From: Baylisascaris procyonis
Lineage: Eukaryota > Nematoda > Chromadorea > Rhabditida > Ascarididae
Length of the DNA stretch: 64,000 nucleotides
NCBI GenBank assembly: GCA_037389465.1
Contig: JAZARR010000275.1
Location: 147,355-211,354 of the forward strand
Direction of reading: 5' to 3'
The position numbers were made by a program, and so were the translations under genes. How positions within the stretch are numbered: position 1 is the first letter of the stretch; every line of letters begins with the position of its first letter. The notes below the pieces were generated by a model. That model worked only from the letters and a program-made list of their open reading frames with translations. It was not told the DNA's origin and ran no database searches. This document shows positions 42,747 to 54,500 of this stretch, one piece after another.

Positions 42747-44512
42747 ATTATGCATACAAAAAGTCCTCAAAAACGATTATAAATACAAAAAGGTCCACAA
42801 AAACAAATATAAATAGAAATAAGTCCACAAAAACAATTTTAACTAGAAAAAATTCCACAAAAACAATCATAAATAGAAAAAAGTCCACAAAAACAATTAT
42901 AAATACAAAAAGTCCACAAAAACAATTATACATACAAAAAAGTCCACAAAAACAAATACAAATACAAAAAGGTCCACAAAAACAATTATAAATACAAAAA
43001 GTCCACAAAAACAATTATAAATAGAAAAAGTCCACAAAAACAATTATAAATACAAAAAGGTCCACAAAACAATTATAAATACAAAAAGGTCCACAAAACA
43101 ATTATAAATACAAAAAGTCCACAAAAACAATTGCAAATGCAAAAAGTCCACAAAAACAAATGTAAATACAAAAAGGTCCACAAAACCAATTCTAAACGCA
43201 AAGAAGTCCACAGAAACAATTACAAATACAAAAACGTCTACAAAACAATTATAAATAGAAAAAATCCAGAAAACAATTATAAATACAGAAAAGTCCACAA
43301 AAACAATTATAAATAGAAAAAGTCCACAAAAACAATTATAAATACAAAAAGGTCCACAAAAAGAATTATAAATAAAAAAGTCCACAAAAACAATTATAAA
43401 TAGAAAAGGTCCACAAAAACAATTATATATAAAAAAAGTCCACAAAAACAATTATAAATACAAAAAAGTCCACAAAAACAAATGTAAAATAAAAAGGTCC
43501 ACAAAAACAATTATAAATAGAAAAAAGTCCACAAAAACAATTATAAATAAAAAAGTCCACAAAAACAATTGTAAATACAAAAACGTCCACAAAAACAATT
43601 AAAACACAAAAAAGTCCACAAAAACAATTATAAACACAAAAAGTCCACAAAAACAATTATAAATACAAAAAGTCCACAAAAACAATTATAAATACAAAAA
43701 AGTCCACAAAAACAATTATAAATGCAAAAAAGTCCACAAAAACAAATATAAATACAAAAAGGTCCACAAAACCAATTCTAAACGCAAAGAAGTCCACAGA
43801 AACAATTACAAATACAAAAACGTCCACAAAACAATTATAAATAGAAAAAGGTCCACAAAAACAATTATAAATACAGAAAAGTCCACAAAAACAATTATAA
43901 ATAGAAAAAAGTCCACAAAAGAATTATCAATACAAAAAAGTCCACAAAAACAATTATAAATGCAAAAAGGTCCACAAAAACAAATATAAATAGAAATAAG
44001 TCCACAAAAACAACTTTAACTAGAAAAAGTCCACAAAAACAATTATAAATAGAAAAAAGTCCACAAAAACAATTATAAATACAAAAAGGTCCACAAAAAG
44101 AATTATAAATAAAAAAGTCCACAAAAACAATCCTAAATAGAAAAAGGTCCACAAAAACAATTATAAATACAAAAAAGTCCACAAAAACAACTATACATGC
44201 AAAAAAGTCCACAAAAACAAATGTAAATATAAAAAGGTCCACAAAAACAATTCTAAATAGAAAAAAGTCCACAAAAACAATTATAAATAAAAAAAGTCCA
44301 CAAAAACAATTGTAAATACAAAAAGGTCCACAAAAGCAATTCTAAACACAAAAAGTCCACAAAAACAATTACAAATACAAAAAGGTCCACAAAAACAACT
44401 ACAAATACAAAAAGTCCACAAAAACAATTGTGAATACAAAAAGTCCACAAAAACAATCATGAATACAAAAAAGCCAACAAAACAATTATAAATAGAAAAA
44501 AGTCCACAAAAA
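42747..44512 (+). repeat. Sub-block 8 of copy 2 (1,766 bp)
   Basis: Opens with ATTATGCATAC and a GTCCTC monomer. Matches 20876-22650 in length and order, and ends at the mutated anchor ATTATACAT (44,513). The signature series is near 43,185 and 43,771. Confidence 0.65.
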
Positions 44513-46300
44513 ATTATACATACAAAAAAGTCCACAAAAACAATTATAAATACAAAAAGGTCCACAAAAACAAATATAAATACAAAAAGGTCCACAAAAA
44601 CAATTCTAAATACAAAAAGTCCACAAAAACAATTATAAATAGAAAAAAGTCCACAAAAACAATTATAAATACAAAAAGGTCCACAAAACAATTATAATAC
44701 AAAAAGTCCACAAAACAAATACAAATACAAAAAAGTCCACAAAAACAATTGTAAAATAAAAAGGTCCACAAAAACAATTATAAATAGAAAAAGTCCACAA
44801 AAACAATTATAAATAAAAAAGTCCACAAAAACAATTATAAATACAAAAAGGTCCACAAAAACAATTAGAAACACAAAAAAGTCCACAAAAACAATTATAA
44901 ATACAAAAAAGTCCACAAAAACAATTGTAAATACAAAAAAGTCCACAAAAACAATCATAAAACAAAAAAGTCCACAAGAACAATTATAAATACAAAAAAG
45001 TCCACAAAAAATTATAAATACAAAAAAGTCACAAAAACAATTATAAATACAAAAAGGTCCACAAAAACAAATATAAATAGAAAAAAGTCCACAAAAACAA
45101 TTATAAATACAAAAAGTCCAAAAACAATTATAAATAAAAAAGTCCACAAAAACAATTATAAATAGAAAAAGGTCCACAAAAACAATTATATATACAAAAA
45201 AGTCCACAAAAACAACAATACATGCAAAAAAGTCCACAAGAACAAATGTAAGAATAAAAGGTCCACAAAAACAATTCTAAATAGAAAAAAGTCCACAAAA
45301 ACAATTATAAATAAAAAAGTCCACAAAAACAATTGTAAATACAAAAACGTCCACAAAAACAATTAGAAACACAAAAGTCCACAAAAACAATTATAAATAC
45401 AAAAAAGTCCACAAAAACAATTATAAATACAAAAAAGTCCACAAAAACAATTATAAATACAAAAAAGTCCACAAAAACAATTGCACATGCAAAAAAGTCC
45501 ACAAAAACAAATGTAAATACAAAAAGGTCCACAAAACCAATTATAAATAGAAAAAAGTCCACAAAAACAATTATAAATACAAAAGGTCCACAAAAACAAT
45601 TATAAATACAAAAAGGTCCACAAAAACAATATAATACAAAAAGTCCACAAAAACAATTATAAATACAAAAAAGTCCACAAAAACAATCATGAATACAAAA
45701 AAGTCCAAAAAACAATTATAAATAAAAAAAGTCCACAAAAAATTATAAATACAAAAAGTCCACAAAAACAATTATAAATACAAAAACGTCCACAAAAACA
45801 AATGTAAATAGAAATAGTCCACAAAAACAATTTTAACTAGAAAAAAATCCACAAAAACAATTATAAATACAAAAAAGTCCACAAAAACAATTATAAATAG
45901 AAAAAGTCCACAAAAACAATTATAAATACAAAAAAGTCCACAAAAACAATTATAAATACAAAAAGGTCCACAAAAACAATTATAAATACAAAAAAGTCCA
46001 CAAAAACAATTATAAATAAAAAAGTCCACAAAAACAATTATAAATACAAAAAGTCCACAAAAACAATTAGAAATACAAAAAAGTCCACAAAAACAATTAT
46101 AAACACAAAAAAGTCCACAAAAACAATTATAAATACAAAAAAGTCCACAAAAACAATTACATGCAAAAAAGTCCACAAAAACAAATGTAAATACAAAAAG
46201 GTCCACAAAAACAATTCTAAACGCAAAAAAGTCCACAAAAACAATTACAAATACAAAAACGTCCACAAAAACAATTATAAATAGAAAAAGGTCCACAAAA
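44513..46300 (+). repeat. Sub-block 9 of copy 2, fading into canonical monomers
   Basis: Matches 22.65-24.2 kb and in part 17.2-18.3 kb. Shortened monomers occur at about 45,124, 45,708 and 46,502. Variant density falls steadily toward 46.3 kb, where nearly all monomers become the canonical type. Confidence 0.6.
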
Positions 46301-48900
46301 ACAATTATAAATACAAAAAAGTCCACAAAAACAATTATAAATAGAAAAAAGTCCACAAAAACAATTATAAATACAAAAGGTCCACAAAAACAATTATAAA
46401 TACAAAAAGGTCCACAAAAACAATTATAAATACAAAAAAGTCCACAAAAACAATTATAAATACAAAAAAGTCCACAAAAACAATCATAAATACAAAAAAG
46501 TCCAAAAAACAATTATAAATAAAAAAAGTCCACAAAATTATAAATACAAAAAGTCCACAAAAACAATTATAAATACAAAAAAGTCCACAAAAACAAATAT
46601 AAATAGAAAAAGTCCACAAAAACAATTATAAATAGAAAAAAGTCCACAAAAACAATTATAAATACAAAAAAGTCCACAAAAACAATTATAAATACAAAAA
46701 AGTCCACAAAAACAATTATAAATACAAAAAAGTCCACAAAAACAATTATAAATACAAAAAGGTCCACAAAAACAATTATAAATAGAAAAAAGTCCACAAA
46801 AACAATTATAAATAAAAAAAGTCCACAAAAACAATTATAAATACAAAAAGTCCACAAAAACAATTATAAATACAAAAAAGTCCACAAAAACAATTATAAA
46901 TACAAAAAAGTCCACAAAAACAATTATAAATACAAAAAAGTCCACAAAAACAATTATAAATACAAAAAGTCCACAAAAACAATTATAAATACAAAAAGGT
47001 CCACAAAAACAATTATAAATACAAAAAGTCCACAAAAACAATTACAAATACAAAAAAGTCCACAAAAACAATTATAAATACAAAAAAGTCCACAAAACAA
47101 TTATAAATACAAAAAGTCCACAAAAACAATTATAAATAGAAAAAAGTCCACAAAAACAATTGTAAATACAAAAAGGTCCACAAAAACAATTATAAATACA
47201 AAAAAGTCCACAAAAACAATTATAAATACAAAAAAGTCCACAAAAACAATTATAAATACAAAAAAGTCCACAAAAACAATTATAAATACAAAAAAGTCCA
47301 CAAAAACAATTATAAATACAAAAAAGTCCACAAAAACAATTATAAATACAAAAAAGTCCACAAAAACAATTATAAATACAAAAAAGTCCACAAAAACAAT
47401 TATAAATACAAAAAGGTCCACAAAACAATTATAAATACAAAAAGTCCACAAAAACAATTACAAATACAAAAAAGTCCACAAAAACAATTATAAATACAAA
47501 AAGGTCCACAAAAACAATTATAAATACAAAAAGTCCACAAAAACAATTATAAATACAAAAAAGTCCACAAAAACAATTATAAATACAAAAAGGTCCACAA
47601 AAACAATTATAAATACAAAAAGGTCCACAAAAACAATTATAAATACAAAAAAGTCCACAAAAACAATTATAAATACAAAAAAGTCCACAAAAACAATTAT
47701 AAATACAAAAAAGTCCACAAAAACAATTATAAATAGAAAAAGTCCACAAAAACAATTATAAATACAAAAAAGTCCACAAAAACAATTATAAATACAAAAA
47801 GTCCACAAAAACAATTATAAATACAAAAAAGTCCACAAAAACAATTATAAATACAAAAAGTCCACAAAAACAATTATAAATAAAAAAGTCCACAAAAACA
47901 ATTATAAATACAAAAGGTCCACAAAAACAATTATAAATACAAAAAAGTCCACAAAAACAATTATAAATACAAAAAAGTCCACAAAAACAATTATAAATAC
48001 AAAAAAGTCCACAAAAACAATTATAAATACAAAAAAGTCCACAAAAACAATTATAAATACAAAAAGTCCACAAAAACAATTATAAATACAAAAAGTCCAC
48101 AAAAACAATTATAAATACAAAAAAGTCCACAAAAACAATTATAAATACAAAAAAGTCCACAAAAACAATTATAAATACAAAAAGTCCACAAAAACAATTA
48201 TAAATACAAAAAAGTCCACAAAAACAATTATAAATACAAAAAAGTCCACAAAAACAATTATAAATACAAAAAAGTCCACAAAAACAATTATAAATAGAAA
48301 AAAGTCCACAAAAACAATTATAAATACAAAAAGTCCACAAAAACAATTATAAATACAAAAAGTCCACAAAAACAATTATAAATACAAAAAGTCCACAAAA
48401 ACAATTATAAATACAAAAAAGTCCACAAAAACAATTATAAATACAAAAAGTCCACAAAAACAATTATAAATAAAAAAAGTCCACAAAAACAATTATAAAT
48501 ACAAAAAGTCCACAAAAACAATTATAAATACAAAAAGTCCACAAAAACAAATATAAATACAAAAAGTCCACAAAAACAATTATAAATACAAAAAAGTCCA
48601 CAAAAACAATTATAAATACAAAAAAGTCCACAAAAACAATTATAAATAGAAAAAAGTCCACAAAAACAATTATAAATACAAAAAGTCCACAAAAACAATT
48701 ATAAATACAAAAAGGTCCACAAAAACAATTATAAATACAAAAAAGTCCACAAAAACAATTATAAATAAAAAAGTCCACAAAAACAATTATAAATACAAAA
48801 AAGTCCACAAAAACAATTATAAATACAAAAAGTCCACAAAAACAATTATAAATACAAAAAAGTCCACAAAAACAATTATAAATACAAAAAAGTCCACAAA
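46300..48900 (+). repeat. Homogenised core, near-canonical monomers
   Basis: Almost every unit carries TTATAAATAC; the main differences are one A more or less, TTATAAATAG, or AAGG at the junction. The longest run I could confirm without any change is 47,191-47,400, seven exact 30-bp copies. Low divergence means recent expansion or efficient gene conversion, in contrast with the variant-rich flanks. Confidence 0.88.
47191..47400 (+). repeat. Seven perfect 30-bp monomers
   Basis: Seven consecutive identical copies of the canonical unit, the best place to read the consensus: GTCCACAAAAACAA, TTATAAATAC, then A6. It holds no ATG on either strand and is stop-free in four frames: VHKNNYKYKK and STKTIINTKK on +, FFVFIIVFVD and FCIYNCFCGL on -. 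Confidence 0.95.
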
Positions 48901-49270
48901 AACGATCGTAAATACAAAAAGGTCCACAAAAACAAATGTAAATACAAAAAGGTCCACAAAACCAATTCTAAACGCAAAGAAGTCCACAGAAACAATTATA
49001 AATACAAAAACGTCCACAAAAACAATTATAAATAGAAAAAGGTCCACAAAAACAATTATAAATACAGAAAAGTCCACAAAAACAATTATAAATAGAAAAA
49101 AGTCCACAAAAACAATTATAAATACAAAAGGTCCACAAAAACAATTATAAATACAAAAAGGTCCACAAAAACAATTATAAATACAAAAAAGTCCACAAAA
49201 ACAATTATAAATACAAAAAAGTCCACAAAAACAATCATGAATACAAAAAAGTCCAAAAAACAATTATAAA
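48901..49270 (+). repeat. Variant cassette inside the homogenised core
   Basis: An island of several variant monomers in the order AACGATCGTAAATAC, AAATGTAAATAC, CCAATTCTAAACGCAAAG, an ACG junction, TAGAAAAAGG, TACAGAAAAG, and finally AATCATGAATAC with a shortened GTCCAAAAAAC monomer. It is the same order as the signature series found tens of times elsewhere, such as near 23,710 and 42,003. Confidence 0.85.
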
Positions 49271-50150
49271 TAAAAAAAGTCCACAAAAACAATTATAAAT
49301 ACAAAAAGTCCACAAAAACAATTATAAATACAAAAAGTCCACAAAAACAATTATAAATAGAAAAAGTCCACAAAAACAATTTTAAATAAAAAAAGTCCAC
49401 AAAAACAATTATAAATACAAAAAAGTCCACAAAAACAATTATAAATAGAAAAAAGTCCACAAAAACAATTATAAATACAAAAAAGTCCACAAAAACAAAT
49501 ATAAATACAAAAAGGTCCACAAAAACAATTATAAATAGAAAAAAGTCCACAAAAACAATTATAAATACAAAAAAGTCCACAAAAACAATTATAAATACAA
49601 AAAAGTCCACAAAAACAATTATAAATACAAAAAAGTCCACAAAAACAATTATAAATACAAAAAGTCCACAAAAACAATTATAAATACAAAAAAGTCCACA
49701 AAAACAATTATAAATACAAAAAAGTCCACAAAAACAATTATAAATACAAAAAGGTCCACAAAAACAATTCTAAATACAAAAAGTCCACAAAAACAATTAC
49801 AAATACAAAAAGTCCACAAAAACAATTATAAATAGAAAAAGTCCACAAAAACAATTATAAATACAAAAAGTCCACAAAAACAATTATAAATACAAAAAAG
49901 TCCACAAAAACAATTATAAATACAAAAAGGTCCACAAAAACAATTATAAATAGAAAAAAGTCCACAAAAACAATTATAAATACAAAAAGTCCACAAAAAC
50001 AATTATAAATACAAAAAAGTCCACAAAAACAATTATAAATACAAAAAAGTCCACAAAAACAATTATAAATACAAAAAAGTCCACAAAAACAATTATAAAT
50101 ACAAAAAGTCCACAAAAACAATTATAAATACAAAAAAGTCCACAAAAACA
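49271..50150 (+). repeat. Second homogenised tract
   Basis: Again near-canonical TTATAAATAC and TTATAAATAG monomers, mostly 29 or 30 bp, with one TTTTAAATAA unit near 49,380 and TTCTAAATAC / TTACAAATAC units near 49,770-49,800. Confidence 0.82.
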
Positions 50151-53100
50151 AATGTAAATACAAAAAGGTCCACAAAACCAATTCTAAATACAAAAAGTCC
50201 ACAGAAACAATTACAAATACAAAAACGTCTACAAAACAATTATAAATAGAAAAAGGTCCACAAAAACAATTATAAATACAAAAAAGTCCACAAAAACAAT
50301 TATAAATAGAAAAAAGTCCACAAAAACAATTATAAATACAAAAACGTCCACAAAAACAATTATAAATAGAAAAAGGTCCACAAAAACAATTATATATACA
50401 AAAAAGTCCACAAAAACAATTGTAAATACAAAAATGTCCACAAAAACAATCATGAAAACAAAAAAGTCCACAAGAACAATTATAAATAGAAAAAAGTCCA
50501 CAAAAGAATTATCAATACAAAAAAGTCTACAAAAACGATTATAAATACAAAAAGGTCCACAAAAACAAATATAAATAGAAATAAGTCCACAAAAACAATT
50601 TAACTAGAAAAAAATCCACAAAAACAATTATAAATAGAAAAAAGTCCACAAAAACAATTATAAATACAAAAAGGTCCACAAAAACAATTATAAATAAAAA
50701 AGTCCACAAAAACAATCCTAAATAGAAAAAGGTCCACAAAAACAATTATAAATACAAAAAGTCCACAAAACAACTATACATGCAAAAAGTCCACAAAAAC
50801 AAATGTAAATATAAAAAGGTCCACAAAAGCAATTCTAAATAGAAAAAAGTCCACAAAAACAATTATAAATAAAAAAGTCCACAAAAACAATTGTAAATAC
50901 AAAAAGGTCCACAAAAACAATTATAAACACAAAGAAGTCCACAAAAACAATTACAAATACAAAAAGTCCACAAAAACAATTATAAATACAAAAAAGTCCA
51001 CAAAAACAATTATAAATACAAAAAAGTCCACAAAAACAATCATGAATACAAAAAAGTCCACAAAAACAATTATAAATAGAAAAAAGTCCACAAAAGAATT
51101 ATAAATACAAAAAAGTCCACAAAAACAATTATAAATACAAAAAGGTCCACAAAAACAAATATAAATAGAAATAAGTCCACAAAAACAATTTTAAATAGAA
51201 AAAGTCCACAAAAACAATTATAAATAGAAAAAAGTCCACAAAAACAAATGTAAATACAAAAAAGTCCACAAAAACAATTATACATACAAAAAAGTCCACA
51301 AAAACAAATACAAATACAAAAAGGTCCACAAAAACAATTATAAATACAAAAAGTCCACAAAAACAATTATAAATAGAAAAAAGTCCACAAAAACAATTAT
51401 AAATACAAAAGGTCCACAAAAACAATTATAAATACAAAAGGTCCACAAAACAATTATAAATACAAAAAAGTCCACAAAAACAATTGCAAATGCAAAAAAG
51501 TCCACAAAAACAAATGTAAATACAAAAAGGTCCACAAAAACAATTCTAAATACAAAAAGTCCACAAAAACAATTACAAATACAAAAACGTCCACAAAAAC
51601 AATTATAAATAGAAAAATCTCCACAAAACAATTATAAATACAGAAAAGTCCACAAAAACAATTATAAATAGAAAAAAGTCCACAAAAACAATTATAAATA
51701 CAAAAAGGTCCACAAAAACAATTATAAATAAAAAAGTCCACAAAAACAATTATAAATAGAAAAAGGTCCACAAAAACAATTATAAATAAAAAAGTCCACA
51801 AAAACAATTATACATACAAAAAAGTCCACAAGAACAAATGTAAAATAAAAAGGTCCACAAAAACAATTCTAAATAGAAAAAGTCCACAAGAACAATTATA
51901 AATAAAAAAAGTCCACAAAAACAATTATAAATACAAAAACGTCCACAAAAACAATTATAAATACGAAAAAGTCCACAAAAACAATTATAAATACAAAAGT
52001 CCACAAAAACAATTATAAATACAAAAAAGTCCACAAAAACAATTATAAATACAAAAAAGTCCACAAAAACAATTGCACATGCAAAAAAGTCCACAAAAAC
52101 AAATGTAAATACAAAAAGGTCCACAAAACCAATTCTAAATACAAAGAAGTCCACAGAAACAATTACAAATACAAAAACGTCCACAAAAACAATTATAAAT
52201 AGAAAAAGGTCCACAAAAACAATTATAAATACAGAAAAGTCCACAAAAACAATTATAAATAGAAAAAAGTCCACAAAAGAATTATCAAATAAAAAAGTCC
52301 ACAAAAACAATTATAAATACAAAAAGGTCCACAAAAACAAATATAAATAGAAAAAGTCCACAAAAACAATTTAAATAGAAAAAAGTCCACAAAAACAATT
52401 ATAAATAGAAAAAAGTCCACAAAAACAATTATAAATACAAAAAAGGTCCACAAAAACAATTATAAATAAAAAAGTCCACAAAAACAATTATAAATAGAAA
52501 AGGTCCACAAAAACAATTATAAATACAAAAAGTCCACAAAAACAATTACAAACAAAAAAGTCCACAAAAACAAATGTAAATACAAAAAGGTCCACAAAAA
52601 CAATTATAAATAGAAAAAAGTCCACAAAAACAATTATAAATAAAAAAGTCCACAAAAACAATTGTAAATACAAAAAGGTCCACAAAAACAATTCTAAATA
52701 CAAAAAGTCCACAAAAACAATTACAAATACAAAAAGGTCCACAAAAACAACTATAAATACAAAAAAGTCCACAAAAACAATTGTGAATACAAAAAGTCCA
52801 CAAAAACAATTATAAATACAAAAAAGTCCACAAAAACAATTATAAATACAAAAAAGTCCACAAAAATTATGCATACAAAAAAGTCCACAAAAACAATTAT
52901 AAATACAAAAAGGTCCACAAAAACAATTATAAATACAAAAAGGTCCACAAAAACAATTATAAATACAAAAAAGTCCACAAAAACAATTATAAATAGAAAA
53001 AGTCCACAAAAACAATTATAAATACAAAAAGGTCCACAAAAACAATTATAAATACAAAAGGTCCACAAAACAAATACAAATACAAAAAAGTCCACAAAAA

Positions 53101-54500
53101 CAATTATAAATATAAAAAGGTCCACAAAAACAATTATAAATAGAAAAAAGTCCACAAAAACAATTATAAATAAAAAAGTCCACAAAAACAATTATAAATA
53201 CAAAAACGTCCACAAAAACAATTATAAATACAAAAAAGTCCACAAAAACAATTATAAATACAAAAAAGTCCACAAAAACAATTGTAAATACAAAAAAGTC
53301 CACAAAAACAATCATGAAAACAAAAAAGTCCACAAGAACAATTATAAATAGAAAAAAGTCCACAAAAGAATTATCAATACAAAAAAGTCCACAAAAACGA
53401 TTATAAATACAAAAAGGTCCACAAAAACAAATATAAATAGAAAAAGTCCACAAAAACAACTTTAACTAGAAAAAAATCCACAAAAACAATTATAAATAGA
53501 AAAAAGTCCACAAAAACAATTATAAATACAAAAAGGCCACAAAAAGAATTATAAATAAAAAAGTCCACAAAAACAATTCTAAATAGAAAAAGGTCCACAA
53601 AAACAATTATATATACAAAAGTCCACAAAAACAATTATACATGCAAAAAAGTCCACAAGAACAAATGTAAAATAAAAGGTCCACAAAAACAATTATAAAT
53701 AGAAAAAAGTCCACAAAAACAATTATAAATAAAAAAGTCCACAAAAACAATTGTAAATACAAAAACGTCCACAAAAACAATTATAAATACAAAAAAGTCC
53801 ACAAAAACAATTATAAATACAAAAAAGTCCACAAAAACAATTATAAATACAAAAAGTCCACAAAAACAATTATAAATACAAAAAAGTCCACAAAAACAAT
53901 TACATGCAAAAAAGTCCACAAAAACAAATGTAAATACAAAAGGTCCACAAAACCAATTCTAAACGCAAAGTCCACAAAAACAATTACAAATACAAAAACG
54001 TCCACAAAACAATTATAAATAGAAAAGGTCCACAAAAACAATTATAAATACAGAAAAGTCCACAAAAACAATTATAAATAGAAAAAAGTCCACAAAAACA
54101 ATTATAAATACAAAAGGTCCACAAAAACAATTATAAATACAAAAGGTCCACAAAAACAATTATAAGTACAAAAAAGTCCACAAAAACAATTATAAATACA
54201 AAAAGTCCACAAAAACAATCATGAATACAAAAAAGTCCAAAAGAACAATTATAAATAAAAAAAGTCCACAAAAACAATTATAAATACAAAAAGTCCACAA
54301 AAACAATTATAAATACAAAAAGTCCACAAAAACAAATGTAAATACAAAAAGTCCACAAAAACAATTTTAACTAGAAAAAAATCCACAAAAACAATCATGA
54401 ATACAAAAAATCCACAAAAACAATTATAAATAGAAAAAAGTCCACAAAAACAATTATAAATACAAAAAGTCCACAAAAACAAATGTAAATACAAAAAGGT
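50150..54500 (+). repeat. Partial third macro-copy (end portion)
   Basis: Variant order follows 20.0-24.3 kb at a steady offset. Anchors, left and here: 20,876 and 51,098 (offset 30,222); 22,651 and 52,866 (30,215); AATCATGAATAC after TTTTAACTAG, 24,161 and 54,393 (30,232). Many variants of copy 1 are replaced here by the canonical TTATAAATAC, so the copy looks partly homogenised toward the core beside it. Confidence 0.7.

Larger units (their letters stand above)
24100..46300 (+). repeat. Macro-repeat copy 2, about 2 kb shorter at its 3' end
   Basis: Collinear with copy 1 from about 24.1 to 41 kb. Beyond that its sub-blocks align best with 20.9-24.2 kb of copy 1: ATTATGCAT 42747 pairs with 20876, and the ATTATACAT variant at 44513 pairs with 22651, at an offset of about 21.87 kb. 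Copy 2 is therefore about 2 kb shorter than copy 1 in the 17-21 kb interval. An alternative pairing of 40978 with 20876 (offset 20,102) is also possible because neighbouring sub-blocks resemble each other. The 3' limit is where variant monomers give way to near-canonical ones. Confidence 0.72.

Noticed and set aside
47072..47457. Two overlapping 118-codon - strand frames in different phases
   Set aside because: Both phases of the perfect monomer are stop-free, which shows that openness carries no coding information here.
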